In this document: positions 23,001 through 29,379 of the stretch, piece after piece
How positions within the stretch are numbered: position 1 is the first letter of the stretch
How the letters are laid out: the number at the start of each line of letters is the position of its first letter
Assembly (NCBI GenBank): GCA_045638685.1
Contig: JAZUBT010000043.1
Coordinates: forward strand, 1-35,127
Length of the DNA stretch: 35,127 nt
Source: SIG673 sp045638685
Lineage (GTDB): Bacteria; Bacillota; Clostridia; Oscillospirales; CAG-272
Direction: 5' to 3'
Notes under the pieces: model-generated
The model's input: only the letters and a program-made list of their open reading frames with translations
Databases searched by the model: none
Told to the model about the DNA's origin: nothing
Program-made: the position numbers and the translations under genes

Positions 23001-23029
23001 ATAATACCATATTTTTTTGAAAAAGTCAA
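23001..23029 (-). promoter_or_regulatory. Sigma-A promoter of the AraC regulator
   Basis: On the minus strand, TTGACT (23029-23024), a 17-base spacer and TATTAT (23006-23001). It is divergent from, and close to, the sigma-G-like promoter of the germination gene. Confidence 0.8.
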
Positions 23030-23056
23030 TTATCTTTAAAAATTTTATCTACAAAG

Positions 23057-23085
23057 GTATATTAAATTATTTTATACGGATAATA
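23057..23085 (+). promoter_or_regulatory. Sigma-G-like sporulation promoter
   Basis: GTATA (23057-23061), a 17-base spacer and GATAATA (23079-23085) resemble the forespore sigma-G consensus (G(A/T)ATA, 17-18, CATNNTA; 6 of 7 in the -10). No sigma-A promoter is seen before this gene. Forespore expression is what a germination protein needs. Confidence 0.55.
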
Positions 23086-23129
23086 AATTTTGTTTCTAAC
23101 GATTAAAATAAACTGATAGGAGGGCGCTT

Positions 23130-24554
23130 ATGAATCAAAACAAAGCAGTAAGCGACAGGTTAAGCGGCGATTTCGACCTCGACGTAAAGAAAATAGATGA
23201 AATTCTCCGTGTTTCGGAAAGCTTCGATCTCGTAAAACGATTTTTAACTCCCAAAAACAACCAAAGGTGCGCTTTTTTTTACGTTGCGGGGCTTGTAAGC
23301 GGTCAGGTAGTGCAGGATTTTTTAAGATTTTGCGTTAATGCTGAGGATTTCAGGCTTACCGATACGACGATACCGTACGTTGAAGCGTCAACGTCCGACG
23401 AGCTTCAGGAGATTATAAAAAAGGTTATGGCGGGAATGACCTGCCTTATCGCCGAGGGTGAACCTAAGGCGTTTCTTATGGATATGCGTAATATTCCGTC
23501 AAGAGGTGTCGATGAACCGGAAAACGACAAGGTGCTTCGCGGAGCGAGGGACGGGTTTGGCGAGCTGCTTCAGCCAAACGCGGCTCTTATCAGACGCAGA
23601 ATACGCGATCCGAGGCTCACCTTTTCGGTTACGACGGTAGGGGAGAGTACCAAAAGCGACGTCTGTGTTTGCTATCTCGACGGAGTAGCAGACGCTGAGT
23701 TTGTTGAAAACGTAAAAAAACAGCTGAAAAATCTTAAGCTGAAAAGCGTAAATTTTCAGGGAGAAACGCTATGCGAGTCGCTTATAAAACGCCGATGGTA
23801 TAACCCTTTTCCTAAGGTAAGATACACCGAGCGCCCCGATGCTGCGGCGGCATCAGTTCTTGAAGGAAGCGTGCTGATAATGTGCGATAACTCCCCGTCG
23901 GTTATGATACTCCCTACCTCTATTTTTGACTTTTTTCAGGAAACGGACGATTTTTGCTTTCCGCCGCTTACCGGAAGCTACCTTCGGCTTGTACGTTTTT
24001 CGGTATATCTTTTTTCTATTTATCTTACTCCGGTGTGGTACTGGCTGCTCGGCCGACTTGACAGACTCCCGCAGTCGCTTCAGTTTTTAGCTCTTTCACA
24101 GGAGGCGGGGGTATCGGTTTTCTGGCAGCTTCTTATTATTGAATTTGCTATTGACGGTATGCGACTTGCGTCTTTAAACACACCCGACATTCTCGGAAGT
24201 GCGCTAAGTATTGTCGGCGGTCTTATCCTCGGTGATTTCGCGGTAAACTCAGGTTGGTTTTCGCCCGACGTCATACTTTATACCGCATTCGTTACCATTG
24301 CAAACTTTACTCAGACAAGCTTTGAGCTTGGCTACGCCATAAAGTTTATGCGTATCATTATGCTTGTTTTAACACACCTTATCGGTGGATGGGGTATAAT
24401 TATAGGTACCGTTATCACCCTTACTCTTGTTGCAACAAATAAGAGCATAAAGGGAAGCCGCAGCTATCTTTATCCGCTTGTTCCTTTTAATTACCGTGCG
24501 CTAAAAGGACTTATATTCCGCGTAAGACGTGGGCAGGAGAGTAAGGAGAGGTAA
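23130..24554 (+). CDS. spoVAF: Spore germination protein, GerA family (SpoVAF-like)
   Basis: A 474-residue GerA-family protein of the spore inner membrane. The cytosolic N-terminal domain (residues 1 to about 270) contains MRNIPSRGVDEPENDKV and LRGARDGFGE; the C-terminal part has about five helices. RRRIRDPRL, NTPDILGSALSIVGGLILGD and FVTIANFTQTSFELGYAIKF match the SpoVAF subgroup rather than nutrient-receptor A subunits; B. subtilis SpoVAF supports ion or DPA release during germination. It stands alone, with no spoVAA-AE or gerB/C neighbours. The ATG follows AGGAGG, and a sigma-G-like promoter lies 45-73 bases upstream. The subgroup call is less certain than the family. Confidence 0.85.
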   Translation: MNQNKAVSDRLSGDFDLDVKKIDEILRVSESFDLVKRFLTPKNNQRCAFFYVAGLVSGQVVQDFLRFCVNAEDFRLTDTTIPYVEASTSDELQEIIKKVMAGMTCLIAEGEPKAFLMDMRNIPSRGVDEPENDKVLRGARDGFGELLQPNAALIRRRIRDPRLTFSVTTVGESTKSDVCVCYLDGVADAEFVENVKKQLKNLKLKSVNFQGETLCESLIKRRWYNPFPKVRYTERPDAAAASVLEGSVLIMCDNSPSVMILPTSIFDFFQETDDFCFPPLTGSYLRLVRFSVYLFSIYLTPVWYWLLGRLDRLPQSLQFLALSQEAGVSVFWQLLIIEFAIDGMRLASLNTPDILGSALSIVGGLILGDFAVNSGWFSPDVILYTAFVTIANFTQTSFELGYAIKFMRIIMLVLTHLIGGWGIIIGTVITLTLVATNKSIKGSRSYLYPLVPFNYRALKGLIFRVRRGQESKER

Positions 24555-24597
24555 AGGGCTTTCATAAACGCGGAACGTATTTAACAAAAAGGCTAAC

Positions 24598-24631
24598 GAA
24601 AAAAGACCTACGGAAACCCGATAGGTCTTTT
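24598..24631. terminator. Bidirectional terminator
   Basis: The stem AAAAGACCTA/TAGGTCTTTT with an 11-base loop lies between the converging spoVAF and lipoprotein genes, with A- and T-runs on both sides. Confidence 0.85.
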
Positions 24632-24652
24632 AAACTGTTTAAATTATTTTAA

Positions 24653-25699
24653 TTACGCGCTCTGCGTTTCGGCCGGAGTTACGGTAATGGCGTTTTTGGA
24701 GAGGTAGGAAAGAACCTTATCCTTCTGTACCGATTTGCGGACAAATTCGCTTCCAAACTTACCCTCAAGCAGAGAAACGGAACGAAATCCGTACTGTGTA
24801 GCGTAACGCTCGGCACCCGCGGCATACTCCTCGTCGGAGAGCTGAAGTCCGTATTTGTTAACCAAAGAATACAGGAGAAGATCGCCCTTCACCATATCCT
24901 TTGCGTAGCTGTCGGTTTTTATGTGGAAATCGGAAAGCTCCATAAAGAACTTCTTTGAAACGTACTCCTCAAGGGTTATGTTTTTTTCGGTTGCAAGACC
25001 GCTGTAATAGCTTGAAAAATCGGAGGAATACTCGTTAAGCTCCTCGCTTGGATAGTGAAGAACCTCGGAATTTTTAAACATATAATCCCAAACGAGATCC
25101 TCTTTTACTCTTTCGAAAATAAAGGCTTCGTATTCCTCTACCGTTTGACATACGGAAACGGAGCGCACGAAGGCGTCGTTGTACAGAGGGAGCTTAACCT
25201 CGGTTACAGAGTTAAGCGTTATTTCAAAAACAACCGACAGTCCCGCGTATTCTTTAATCGCGAAATTTTGCGGATAGGTAAGTCTGGCGGTGGCTTTATC
25301 GCTCGGAAACATACCGATTATTGCCTTTTCAAGCTCGGCGGGGTATTTATTATCTCCGATTATTAAAGTGCAGTCGGAGTCGCTTATTTTCTGAATAGGT
25401 TTACTGTCATCCTTGCCGTATGTGGCCGCGGGGTAGCAAACAAAGCTTACGTTTACCATATCTCCTTTTTCGGCAGCCTTGTCGTTATTTGGCGTTTTAA
25501 TTACATTATTTTGTCTGACCTCCAAAATTCTTTGCTCTACCGCTTCAAGGATTTCTTCTTCGGTAAAGATAAGGTCTGTCGGAAGCTCCGATAATTTTAT
25601 ATACTTGTCAAGGTCGTAAGGATAAGGCTCGCTACTGCAAGATGATAAAAAGGTAAGGCACATAAGCAGTGCGGAAAATATTACGGCAATGCGTTTCAT
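24653..25699 (-). CDS. Trigger-factor-like peptidyl-prolyl isomerase lipoprotein
   Basis: A 348-residue exported lipoprotein: signal MKRIAVIFSALLMCLTF with lipobox LSSC (Cys21). The mature part resembles trigger factor without its ribosome-binding domain: an FKBP-like segment at about residues 75-170 (EKGDMVNVSFVCYP, GMFPSDKATARLTYP, YAGLSVVFEITLNSV) then a helical chaperone-like region. It would fold proteins outside the cell membrane, where other Firmicutes use PrsA. The C-terminus (residues 255-345) also fits the helical arms of trigger factor. It is monocistronic, with the ATG after GAAGGAGG. Isomerase activity is not certain, as FKBP active-site residues are only partly recognisable. Confidence 0.78.
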   Translation of the reverse strand: MKRIAVIFSALLMCLTFLSSCSSEPYPYDLDKYIKLSELPTDLIFTEEEILEAVEQRILEVRQNNVIKTPNNDKAAEKGDMVNVSFVCYPAATYGKDDSKPIQKISDSDCTLIIGDNKYPAELEKAIIGMFPSDKATARLTYPQNFAIKEYAGLSVVFEITLNSVTEVKLPLYNDAFVRSVSVCQTVEEYEAFIFERVKEDLVWDYMFKNSEVLHYPSEELNEYSSDFSSYYSGLATEKNITLEEYVSKKFFMELSDFHIKTDSYAKDMVKGDLLLYSLVNKYGLQLSDEEYAAGAERYATQYGFRSVSLLEGKFGSEFVRKSVQKDKVLSYLSKNAITVTPAETQSA

Positions 25700-25879
25700 T
25701 GTTCGGGTGCCTCCTTCGTTTAAATAACTTATTTGAATAATTACTTATATATTAGCATAAACGCCGCGCGATTTAAAGAGGATAAGGGGATAATTTACAA
25801 AATTTTATAAATTTTTTTACGGTAAGAGAATAAAGATATAAAAAAAGATTAAAAATATAAAATATATTTAAGGTATAGG

Positions 25880-25909
25880 TTGACAAATGCGCTACTTTTA
25901 TGGTATTAT
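25880..25909 (+). promoter_or_regulatory. Sigma-A promoter of the MgsA-like gene
   Basis: TTGACA (25880-25885), an 18-base spacer and TATTAT (25904-25909), about 40 bases before the ATG at 25948. Confidence 0.8.
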
Positions 25910-25914
25910 AATAC
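25903..25914. promoter_or_regulatory. Palindrome on the -10 box, candidate operator
   Basis: GTATTATAATAC is a perfect 12-base palindrome covering the -10 box of the MgsA-like gene. It may be an operator, or partly a result of AT-rich promoter composition. Confidence 0.4.
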
Positions 25915-25947
25915 TATAGCACCAAAAAAAGGAAAGGAAACGGAAAA

Positions 25948-26385
25948 ATGGAAATTGCAATTATCGCGGACGACACTAAAAAAGAGCTAACCGCACAGTT
26001 CTGTATAGCTTACTGCGGAATACTCAGCAAGCATAATCTGTGTGCCACCGGTGTAACGGGTAAATATATCTCCGATGCAACCGGCCTTAAAATCGAAAGA
26101 CTGCTTTCCGGACCGTCAGGCGGTTCAGCGCAGATTGCGGCAAGAGTTGCGGTTGATGAGATAGATATGCTGCTGTTTTTCAGAGACGCGTCCTCTACCA
26201 GCCCCGAGCCGGCTCCCGATTCGGATCTTTTTCGGCTTTGTGATATTCATAACGTTCCCGTTTCGACAAATATAGCCACGGCAGAGATTCTTGTCAGAGC
26301 GCTTGAGCGCGGAGACCTTGATTGGCGTGAATTTGTCAATCCGAGATCCGAGTACAATATGAGCAAAAAGGCTAAGCTTTATTGA
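25948..26385 (+). CDS. Methylglyoxal synthase homologue lacking catalytic residues
   Basis: A 145-residue protein of the methylglyoxal synthase (MgsA) fold; MgsA turns dihydroxyacetone phosphate into methylglyoxal and phosphate. The frame is well kept: ATGVTGKYISDATGL, LLSGPSGG, IDMLLFFRD, IPVxTN-like NVPVSTNIATAEIL and a C-terminal extension ERGDLDWREFVNP. The catalytic positions known from E. coli MgsA are changed: His19-Asp20 is Asp8-Asp9, Asp71 (the catalytic base) is Ser60, and His98 is Glu87 in SPEPAPD. Phosphate-site residues (Lys12, Thr34, Thr37, Ser54, Gly55) remain. It probably binds a phosphorylated ligand without making methylglyoxal. The ATG follows AAAGGAAAGG. An active-site shift giving a new reaction is also possible. 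Confidence 0.85.
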   Translation: MEIAIIADDTKKELTAQFCIAYCGILSKHNLCATGVTGKYISDATGLKIERLLSGPSGGSAQIAARVAVDEIDMLLFFRDASSTSPEPAPDSDLFRLCDIHNVPVSTNIATAEILVRALERGDLDWREFVNPRSEYNMSKKAKLY

Positions 26386-26441
26386 TAAAGACAATTATAA
26401 CGGAATATCAATAATTAAACGGCTTAGAAAGTGAAGTTTAT

Positions 26442-27095
26442 ATGAAGTGGTATTTAACATTAAACACAATTTTCTTAGTGTTTTTCCTTGGAATCGGCAT
26501 ATTTTCGTTTGTTGCGGCACCAATCGCTTTGCTGATTCTTATGCTGGTTAATATATTCTATGCTATAAAATATCCGTTAAGCGATTTTATTGTATCTGCC
26601 GACTGGGTGTATCTTCCCTCGTGTTTGGGCCAGATTGCCTATTTCGGTGTGTATGCGGGATTGGCGTATATATGCTATAAGCTGGCATTTGCTTCCTTTG
26701 AAAGCGCCTTTATTCCGCTGGTTTTCTACGGCATCGTCCTTATTAAAGCGTCAGAGCTTGCGGGGGATTGGATGTATTACGAGTGTGAAAATTACCGTAT
26801 AGATACCTCGGTTCATAAAAAAACAAGAGTTTACCGCAAACTGTTAAAGGTCAGCGGTGTTCTGTTTATAATATACTCTGTTATTTCGCTTCTTAACTAT
26901 GATGTGTTATATAATATTTTTTCTTCGATAGATTCAAAGTACAGTCTTACGCTTGCCCAAAATATAGAATTTCTTTCGGATTTTAATTTTGGGAGCGCAG
27001 TGCAAAAGCTGGGAATCATTCCGAGTGGCGTGCTTGCTATTGCCGCCGTTCTCTATGTGCTTCGTACCATACATATTTACACAAAAAATAAGTAA
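26442..27095 (+). CDS. Membrane protein of unknown function
   Basis: Not recognised. A 217-residue protein with about five or six hydrophobic segments (residues 7-40, 62-82, 88-108, 132-150, 190-208) and a short basic tail (TIHIYTKNK). Aromatic residues are frequent. No signal peptide cleavage site or enzymatic motif is visible. It lies 56 bases after the MgsA-like gene on the same strand and may share its transcript; the ribosome binding site (AAGTGAAG) is weak. A small stem-loop (27099-27120) follows its stop. Confidence 0.7.
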   Translation: MKWYLTLNTIFLVFFLGIGIFSFVAAPIALLILMLVNIFYAIKYPLSDFIVSADWVYLPSCLGQIAYFGVYAGLAYICYKLAFASFESAFIPLVFYGIVLIKASELAGDWMYYECENYRIDTSVHKKTRVYRKLLKVSGVLFIIYSVISLLNYDVLYNIFSSIDSKYSLTLAQNIEFLSDFNFGSAVQKLGIIPSGVLAIAAVLYVLRTIHIYTKNK

Positions 27096-27098
27096 GAA

Positions 27099-27120
27099 AA
27101 GCACCGAAAGGTGTGCTTTC
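27099..27120 (+). terminator. Weak stem-loop after the membrane protein gene
   Basis: AAAGCAC/GTGCTTT around CGAAAGGT, starting 3 bases after the stop. There is no T-run, so termination here is doubtful; the stronger terminator is at 27195-27235. Confidence 0.4.
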
Positions 27121-27194
27121 AATAAGATAGCTTTTGCCTGATGCAAAACAAAAGGAATTTCTCTGTTATTTTTAATGGATAAATCGTTACAATG

Positions 27195-27235
27195 AAAAAA
27201 TCCCACATACGTGTGAAACGGTTTGTGGGATTTTT
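27195..27235 (+). terminator. Terminator of the MgsA-like/membrane protein unit
   Basis: AAAAAATCCCACA pairs with TGTGGGATTTTT around a 16-base loop, with A- and T-runs. It lies 100 bases after the membrane protein stop. Confidence 0.75.
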
Positions 27236-27277
27236 ATTTCTATATGCAGGAGAACAGATAAAAATTTTTAATCGTAG

Positions 27278-27299
27278 GGGACGGTGCCCACGACGTCCC
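27278..27299. repeat. Short GC-rich palindrome, REP-like
   Basis: GGGACG-GTG-CC-CAC-GA-CGTCCC forms a near-perfect 9-bp stem within an AT-rich gap between converging genes. Compact GC-rich palindromes of this kind are often dispersed intergenic repeats. Only one copy is in this window, so repetition in the genome is a guess. Confidence 0.45.
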
Positions 27300-27338
27300 G
27301 TAAACTTTAAAGCATGGGAAAAAGAAATAGGAAAAAAG

Positions 27339-27374
27339 CAAAAATCCTTGCGCTTTTACGAGCACAAGGATTTT
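27339..27374 (-). terminator. Terminator overlapping the end of sigF
   Basis: The stem AAAATCCTTG/CAAGGATTTT has a 13-base loop. The right arm is made from the last codons of sigF (Lys-Ser-Leu) and the stop codon lies in the loop. On the minus strand it runs into TTTTTGCTTTTTT. Confidence 0.8.
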
Positions 27375-28099
27375 TTTAGCGTTTCAAGTATTTTTTGCTC
27401 CTCGCGGGAAATTTTAACCTGGGTTAGCCCGAGCCTTTTTCCCGTTTCGCACTGCGAAAGGTCGGAAAAGTAGCGCAGGGTTATTATTTCCCGCCAGAGC
27501 GGAGGCAGCTTACGCACTGCTTCGGCAAGGGCTATTTTGTCTGTTATTTTATCAAAGGTACAGCTTTCGTCGGCAATGCTGCTCTCAAATGTCGGAGCAC
27601 CCGGTTCTGCGCTAATCGGTTCATTCAAAGAACATACTGCGGATACCGCTTCCATAGAGTACACGATTTCATTTGACGGTAGTCCGGTTATTTCTTCAAG
27701 CTCCGATATATGCGGCTCTCTGCCGTTAATTTGAATAAAAGCTTCCCTTGCCTTCATAATTTCCGCGCCTTGCCGCTTTACCGAACGGCTAATTTTTATC
27801 GGGCCGTCGTCCCTCAGAAAGCGACGGATTTCTCCCATAATAAGGGGGACCGCGTAGGTGGAAAATACCGTGTCGTAGGTGAAATCAAAGCTTCGTGCAG
27901 CTTTAATCATACCTATAACACCTATTTGCACCAAATCCTCATAGTCAGTCCCTCTCCCAATAAAACGCCTCGCGATATTTCTTACAAGACCGATGTTTTT
28001 GCTTATAAGAACGTCGAGAGCGTTTTTATCTCCGTCCTTTATGCGGAGAAGGAGCGCGGTATTATCGTTTTGCCTTACGTCTGTCGTTTTATTTTCCAT
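27356..28099 (-). CDS. sigF: Sporulation RNA polymerase sigma factor SigF
   Basis: A 247-residue sigma-70-type factor with region 2 (NIARRFIGRGTDYEDLVQIG, SFDFTYDTVFSTYAVPLIMGEIRRFLRDDG), region 3 (EIMKAREAF, REPHISELEEITGL) and region 4 (LPPLWREIITLRYFSDLSQ, EETGKRLGLTQVKISREEQ-type helix-turn-helix). These match SigF/SigG; position after spoIIAA and spoIIAB identifies it as SigF, the first forespore-specific factor. SpoIIAB holds it inactive until SpoIIAA is dephosphorylated by SpoIIE. The 162-base gap to spoIIAB is longer than usual. The ATG follows GAAGGG. The terminator is built into its last codons. Confidence 0.93.
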   Translation of the reverse strand: MENKTTDVRQNDNTALLLRIKDGDKNALDVLISKNIGLVRNIARRFIGRGTDYEDLVQIGVIGMIKAARSFDFTYDTVFSTYAVPLIMGEIRRFLRDDGPIKISRSVKRQGAEIMKAREAFIQINGREPHISELEEITGLPSNEIVYSMEAVSAVCSLNEPISAEPGAPTFESSIADESCTFDKITDKIALAEAVRKLPPLWREIITLRYFSDLSQCETGKRLGLTQVKISREEQKILETLKKSLCS

Positions 28100-28261
28100 T
28101 TAAATTACCCTTCAATCAGCCGAATGCGACGGCCAAAAAAGTCAGTTAATTTTCGAAAACGCGCCTCCCAAAAATATTTTTTCGCTATAAGAGTATATTA
28201 TGCGCAAAAAACGGTTTTGGTGAACGATATTTCTTTTTTTACAAAACGTTAATATAAGGTA
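28100..28261. other. Long gap inside the spoIIA operon
   Basis: The 162 bases between spoIIAB and sigF hold no gene. On the minus strand, CATAATA near 28200 resembles a sigma-G -10 box, but no good -35 partner is seen 17-18 bases upstream. Confidence 0.4.
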
Positions 28262-28702
28262 TTAGCCGTCCTGAAGTATTTTGGTCATGGTAACCGTAGT
28301 GCCCTTGCCAACGCTTGAACGGACGTCAAGATCGTCGGTAAAGCTTTCCATAATAGAAAAACCCATTCCTCCGCGTTCTCCCGACGGATCACCGCTATAT
28401 AGAGGAGTCATTGCCTGCTTTATATCCGAAATACCGCAGCCTGCGTCTCTTACGCGTATTATCAGAGTACGGTCCTCGCAAATTTTTACGTTTATGTAAA
28501 CGGTACCGTCAGGGTTTTCTCTATAACCGTGTATTATCGCGTTGGTTACCGCCTCGGAAACGGCGGTACGTATATCGCTGATTTCCTCAAGGGTGGGATC
28601 AAGCTGAGCGCAAAACGATGAGACGGCGTATCTTGCAAAGCTTTCGTTTACAGACTTTGCGGGGAAAGAGAAAGACGTCTCGTTTAATACCTTCTTTTTC
28701 AT
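28262..28702 (-). CDS. spoIIAB: Anti-sigma F factor and kinase SpoIIAB
   Basis: A 146-residue GHKL-fold serine kinase that binds and blocks SigF and phosphorylates SpoIIAA. The ATP site is complete: N-box EAVTNAIIHGY, G1-box RDAGCGISD, G2-box GERGGMGFSIM. Arg24 in NESFARYAV corresponds to the Arg20 of B. subtilis SpoIIAB that contacts SigF. The start is ATG 28702, sharing one base with the spoIIAA stop (TAATG) and with GGAGG 11 bases upstream; an upstream in-frame ATG at 28723 lies inside spoIIAA. This coupling keeps the partners in balance. Confidence 0.95.
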   Translation of the reverse strand: MKKKVLNETSFSFPAKSVNESFARYAVSSFCAQLDPTLEEISDIRTAVSEAVTNAIIHGYRENPDGTVYINVKICEDRTLIIRVRDAGCGISDIKQAMTPLYSGDPSGERGGMGFSIMESFTDDLDVRSSVGKGTTVTMTKILQDG

Positions 28703-29034
28703 TAGTTTTTTTCCTCCGTCCATTCTATCGGTATTATTTTATCCGCCGCTGCAAGCCTCAGAACGCGCGCGGCTCCGCTTCCGGGATTAAGCACCTTAAG
28801 CCGTCCCCCGATTTCCTTCATTTTGCTATATCGCCCAAGTATAAGTCCAAGGCCCGAGCTATCCATAAACCCAATGCTTTTTAAGTCGAGAACGAGGTTT
28901 TTTGGCTTTATCTCGGTTATTTTCGCGTCGATTTCCTCGCGAAGCGCCGACGCGGAGTGGTGGTCGATTTCTCCGTATAGAGAAACCTTAAGGCAGTCCT
29001 CGGAGAGATTGTATTTTGCTGTAAGAACGTTCAT
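28702..29034 (-). CDS. spoIIAA: Anti-anti-sigma factor SpoIIAA
   Basis: A 110-residue STAS-domain protein. When unphosphorylated it binds SpoIIAB and frees SigF. The phosphorylated serine lies in GFMDSSGLGLILGRY (Ser59 or Ser60, equivalent to B. subtilis Ser58). It is first in the spoIIAA-spoIIAB-sigF operon. The ATG follows AAGGAAAAGG. A sigma-H promoter is expected here (early sporulation), but I could not find a convincing match upstream; a 42-base inverted repeat at 29099-29140 lies in the region instead. Confidence 0.94.
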   Translation of the reverse strand: MNVLTAKYNLSEDCLKVSLYGEIDHHSASALREEIDAKITEIKPKNLVLDLKSIGFMDSSGLGLILGRYSKMKEIGGRLKVLNPGSGAARVLRLAAADKIIPIEWTEEKN

Positions 29035-29098
29035 TTTACCTTTTCCTTTTCTTTTGGTTTTTTACGTTAAGTGCTGTCTTATTATACAACGCCTGTGC

Positions 29099-29140
29099 GG
29101 TAAAATTTTGTCATACTCTGTCGTGTCGAAAAATTTTACC
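29099..29140. repeat. Inverted repeat upstream of spoIIAA
   Basis: GGTAAAATTTT (29099-29109) and AAAATTTTACC (29130-29140) are perfect 11-base inverted copies around a 20-base centre (GTCATACTCTGTCGTGTCGA). They lie about 65-105 bases before the spoIIAA start, in the divergent region shared with the DUF1015 gene. They could be a regulator-binding site or a structured leader. Confidence 0.55.
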
Positions 29141-29214
29141 CCTTGTATAATTTAAAACGGCTTTAACATTATTTGATTAATGCTTTATTTTATTTGTTTT
29201 TTGCAAATAGCTAT

Positions 29215-29242
29215 TGATTTTTTAAAGGATATAATGTATAAT
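29215..29242 (+). promoter_or_regulatory. Sigma-A promoter of the DUF1015 gene
   Basis: TTGATT (29215-29220), a 16-base spacer and TATAAT (29237-29242). It gives a leader of about 130 bases. Confidence 0.7.
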
Positions 29243-29275
29243 TTAAATGGCATATGATTTTAAAGAAAAAACATA

Positions 29276-29308
29276 ACGCTTACCGACTTTGTAAGGTGTT
29301 TTGTTTTT
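29276..29308 (+). other. Attenuator-like hairpin in the DUF1015 leader
   Basis: CTTAC/GTAAG extended through a bulge by ACG/TGT pairs, followed by TTTGTTTTT. It resembles a weak terminator placed inside the leader. The stem is short, so this is tentative. Confidence 0.35.
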
Positions 29309-29379
29309 CATTTATAAAATTTAGAACGTGTGTTACTCTGTTATTAACAGTGTTAAAACTAAAAAGGTAGGGTAGGGAA

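Noticed and set aside
27356..28099. Sigma factor considered as SigG
   Set aside because: SigF and SigG are similar in sequence, but the spoIIAA-spoIIAB context fixes it as SigF.
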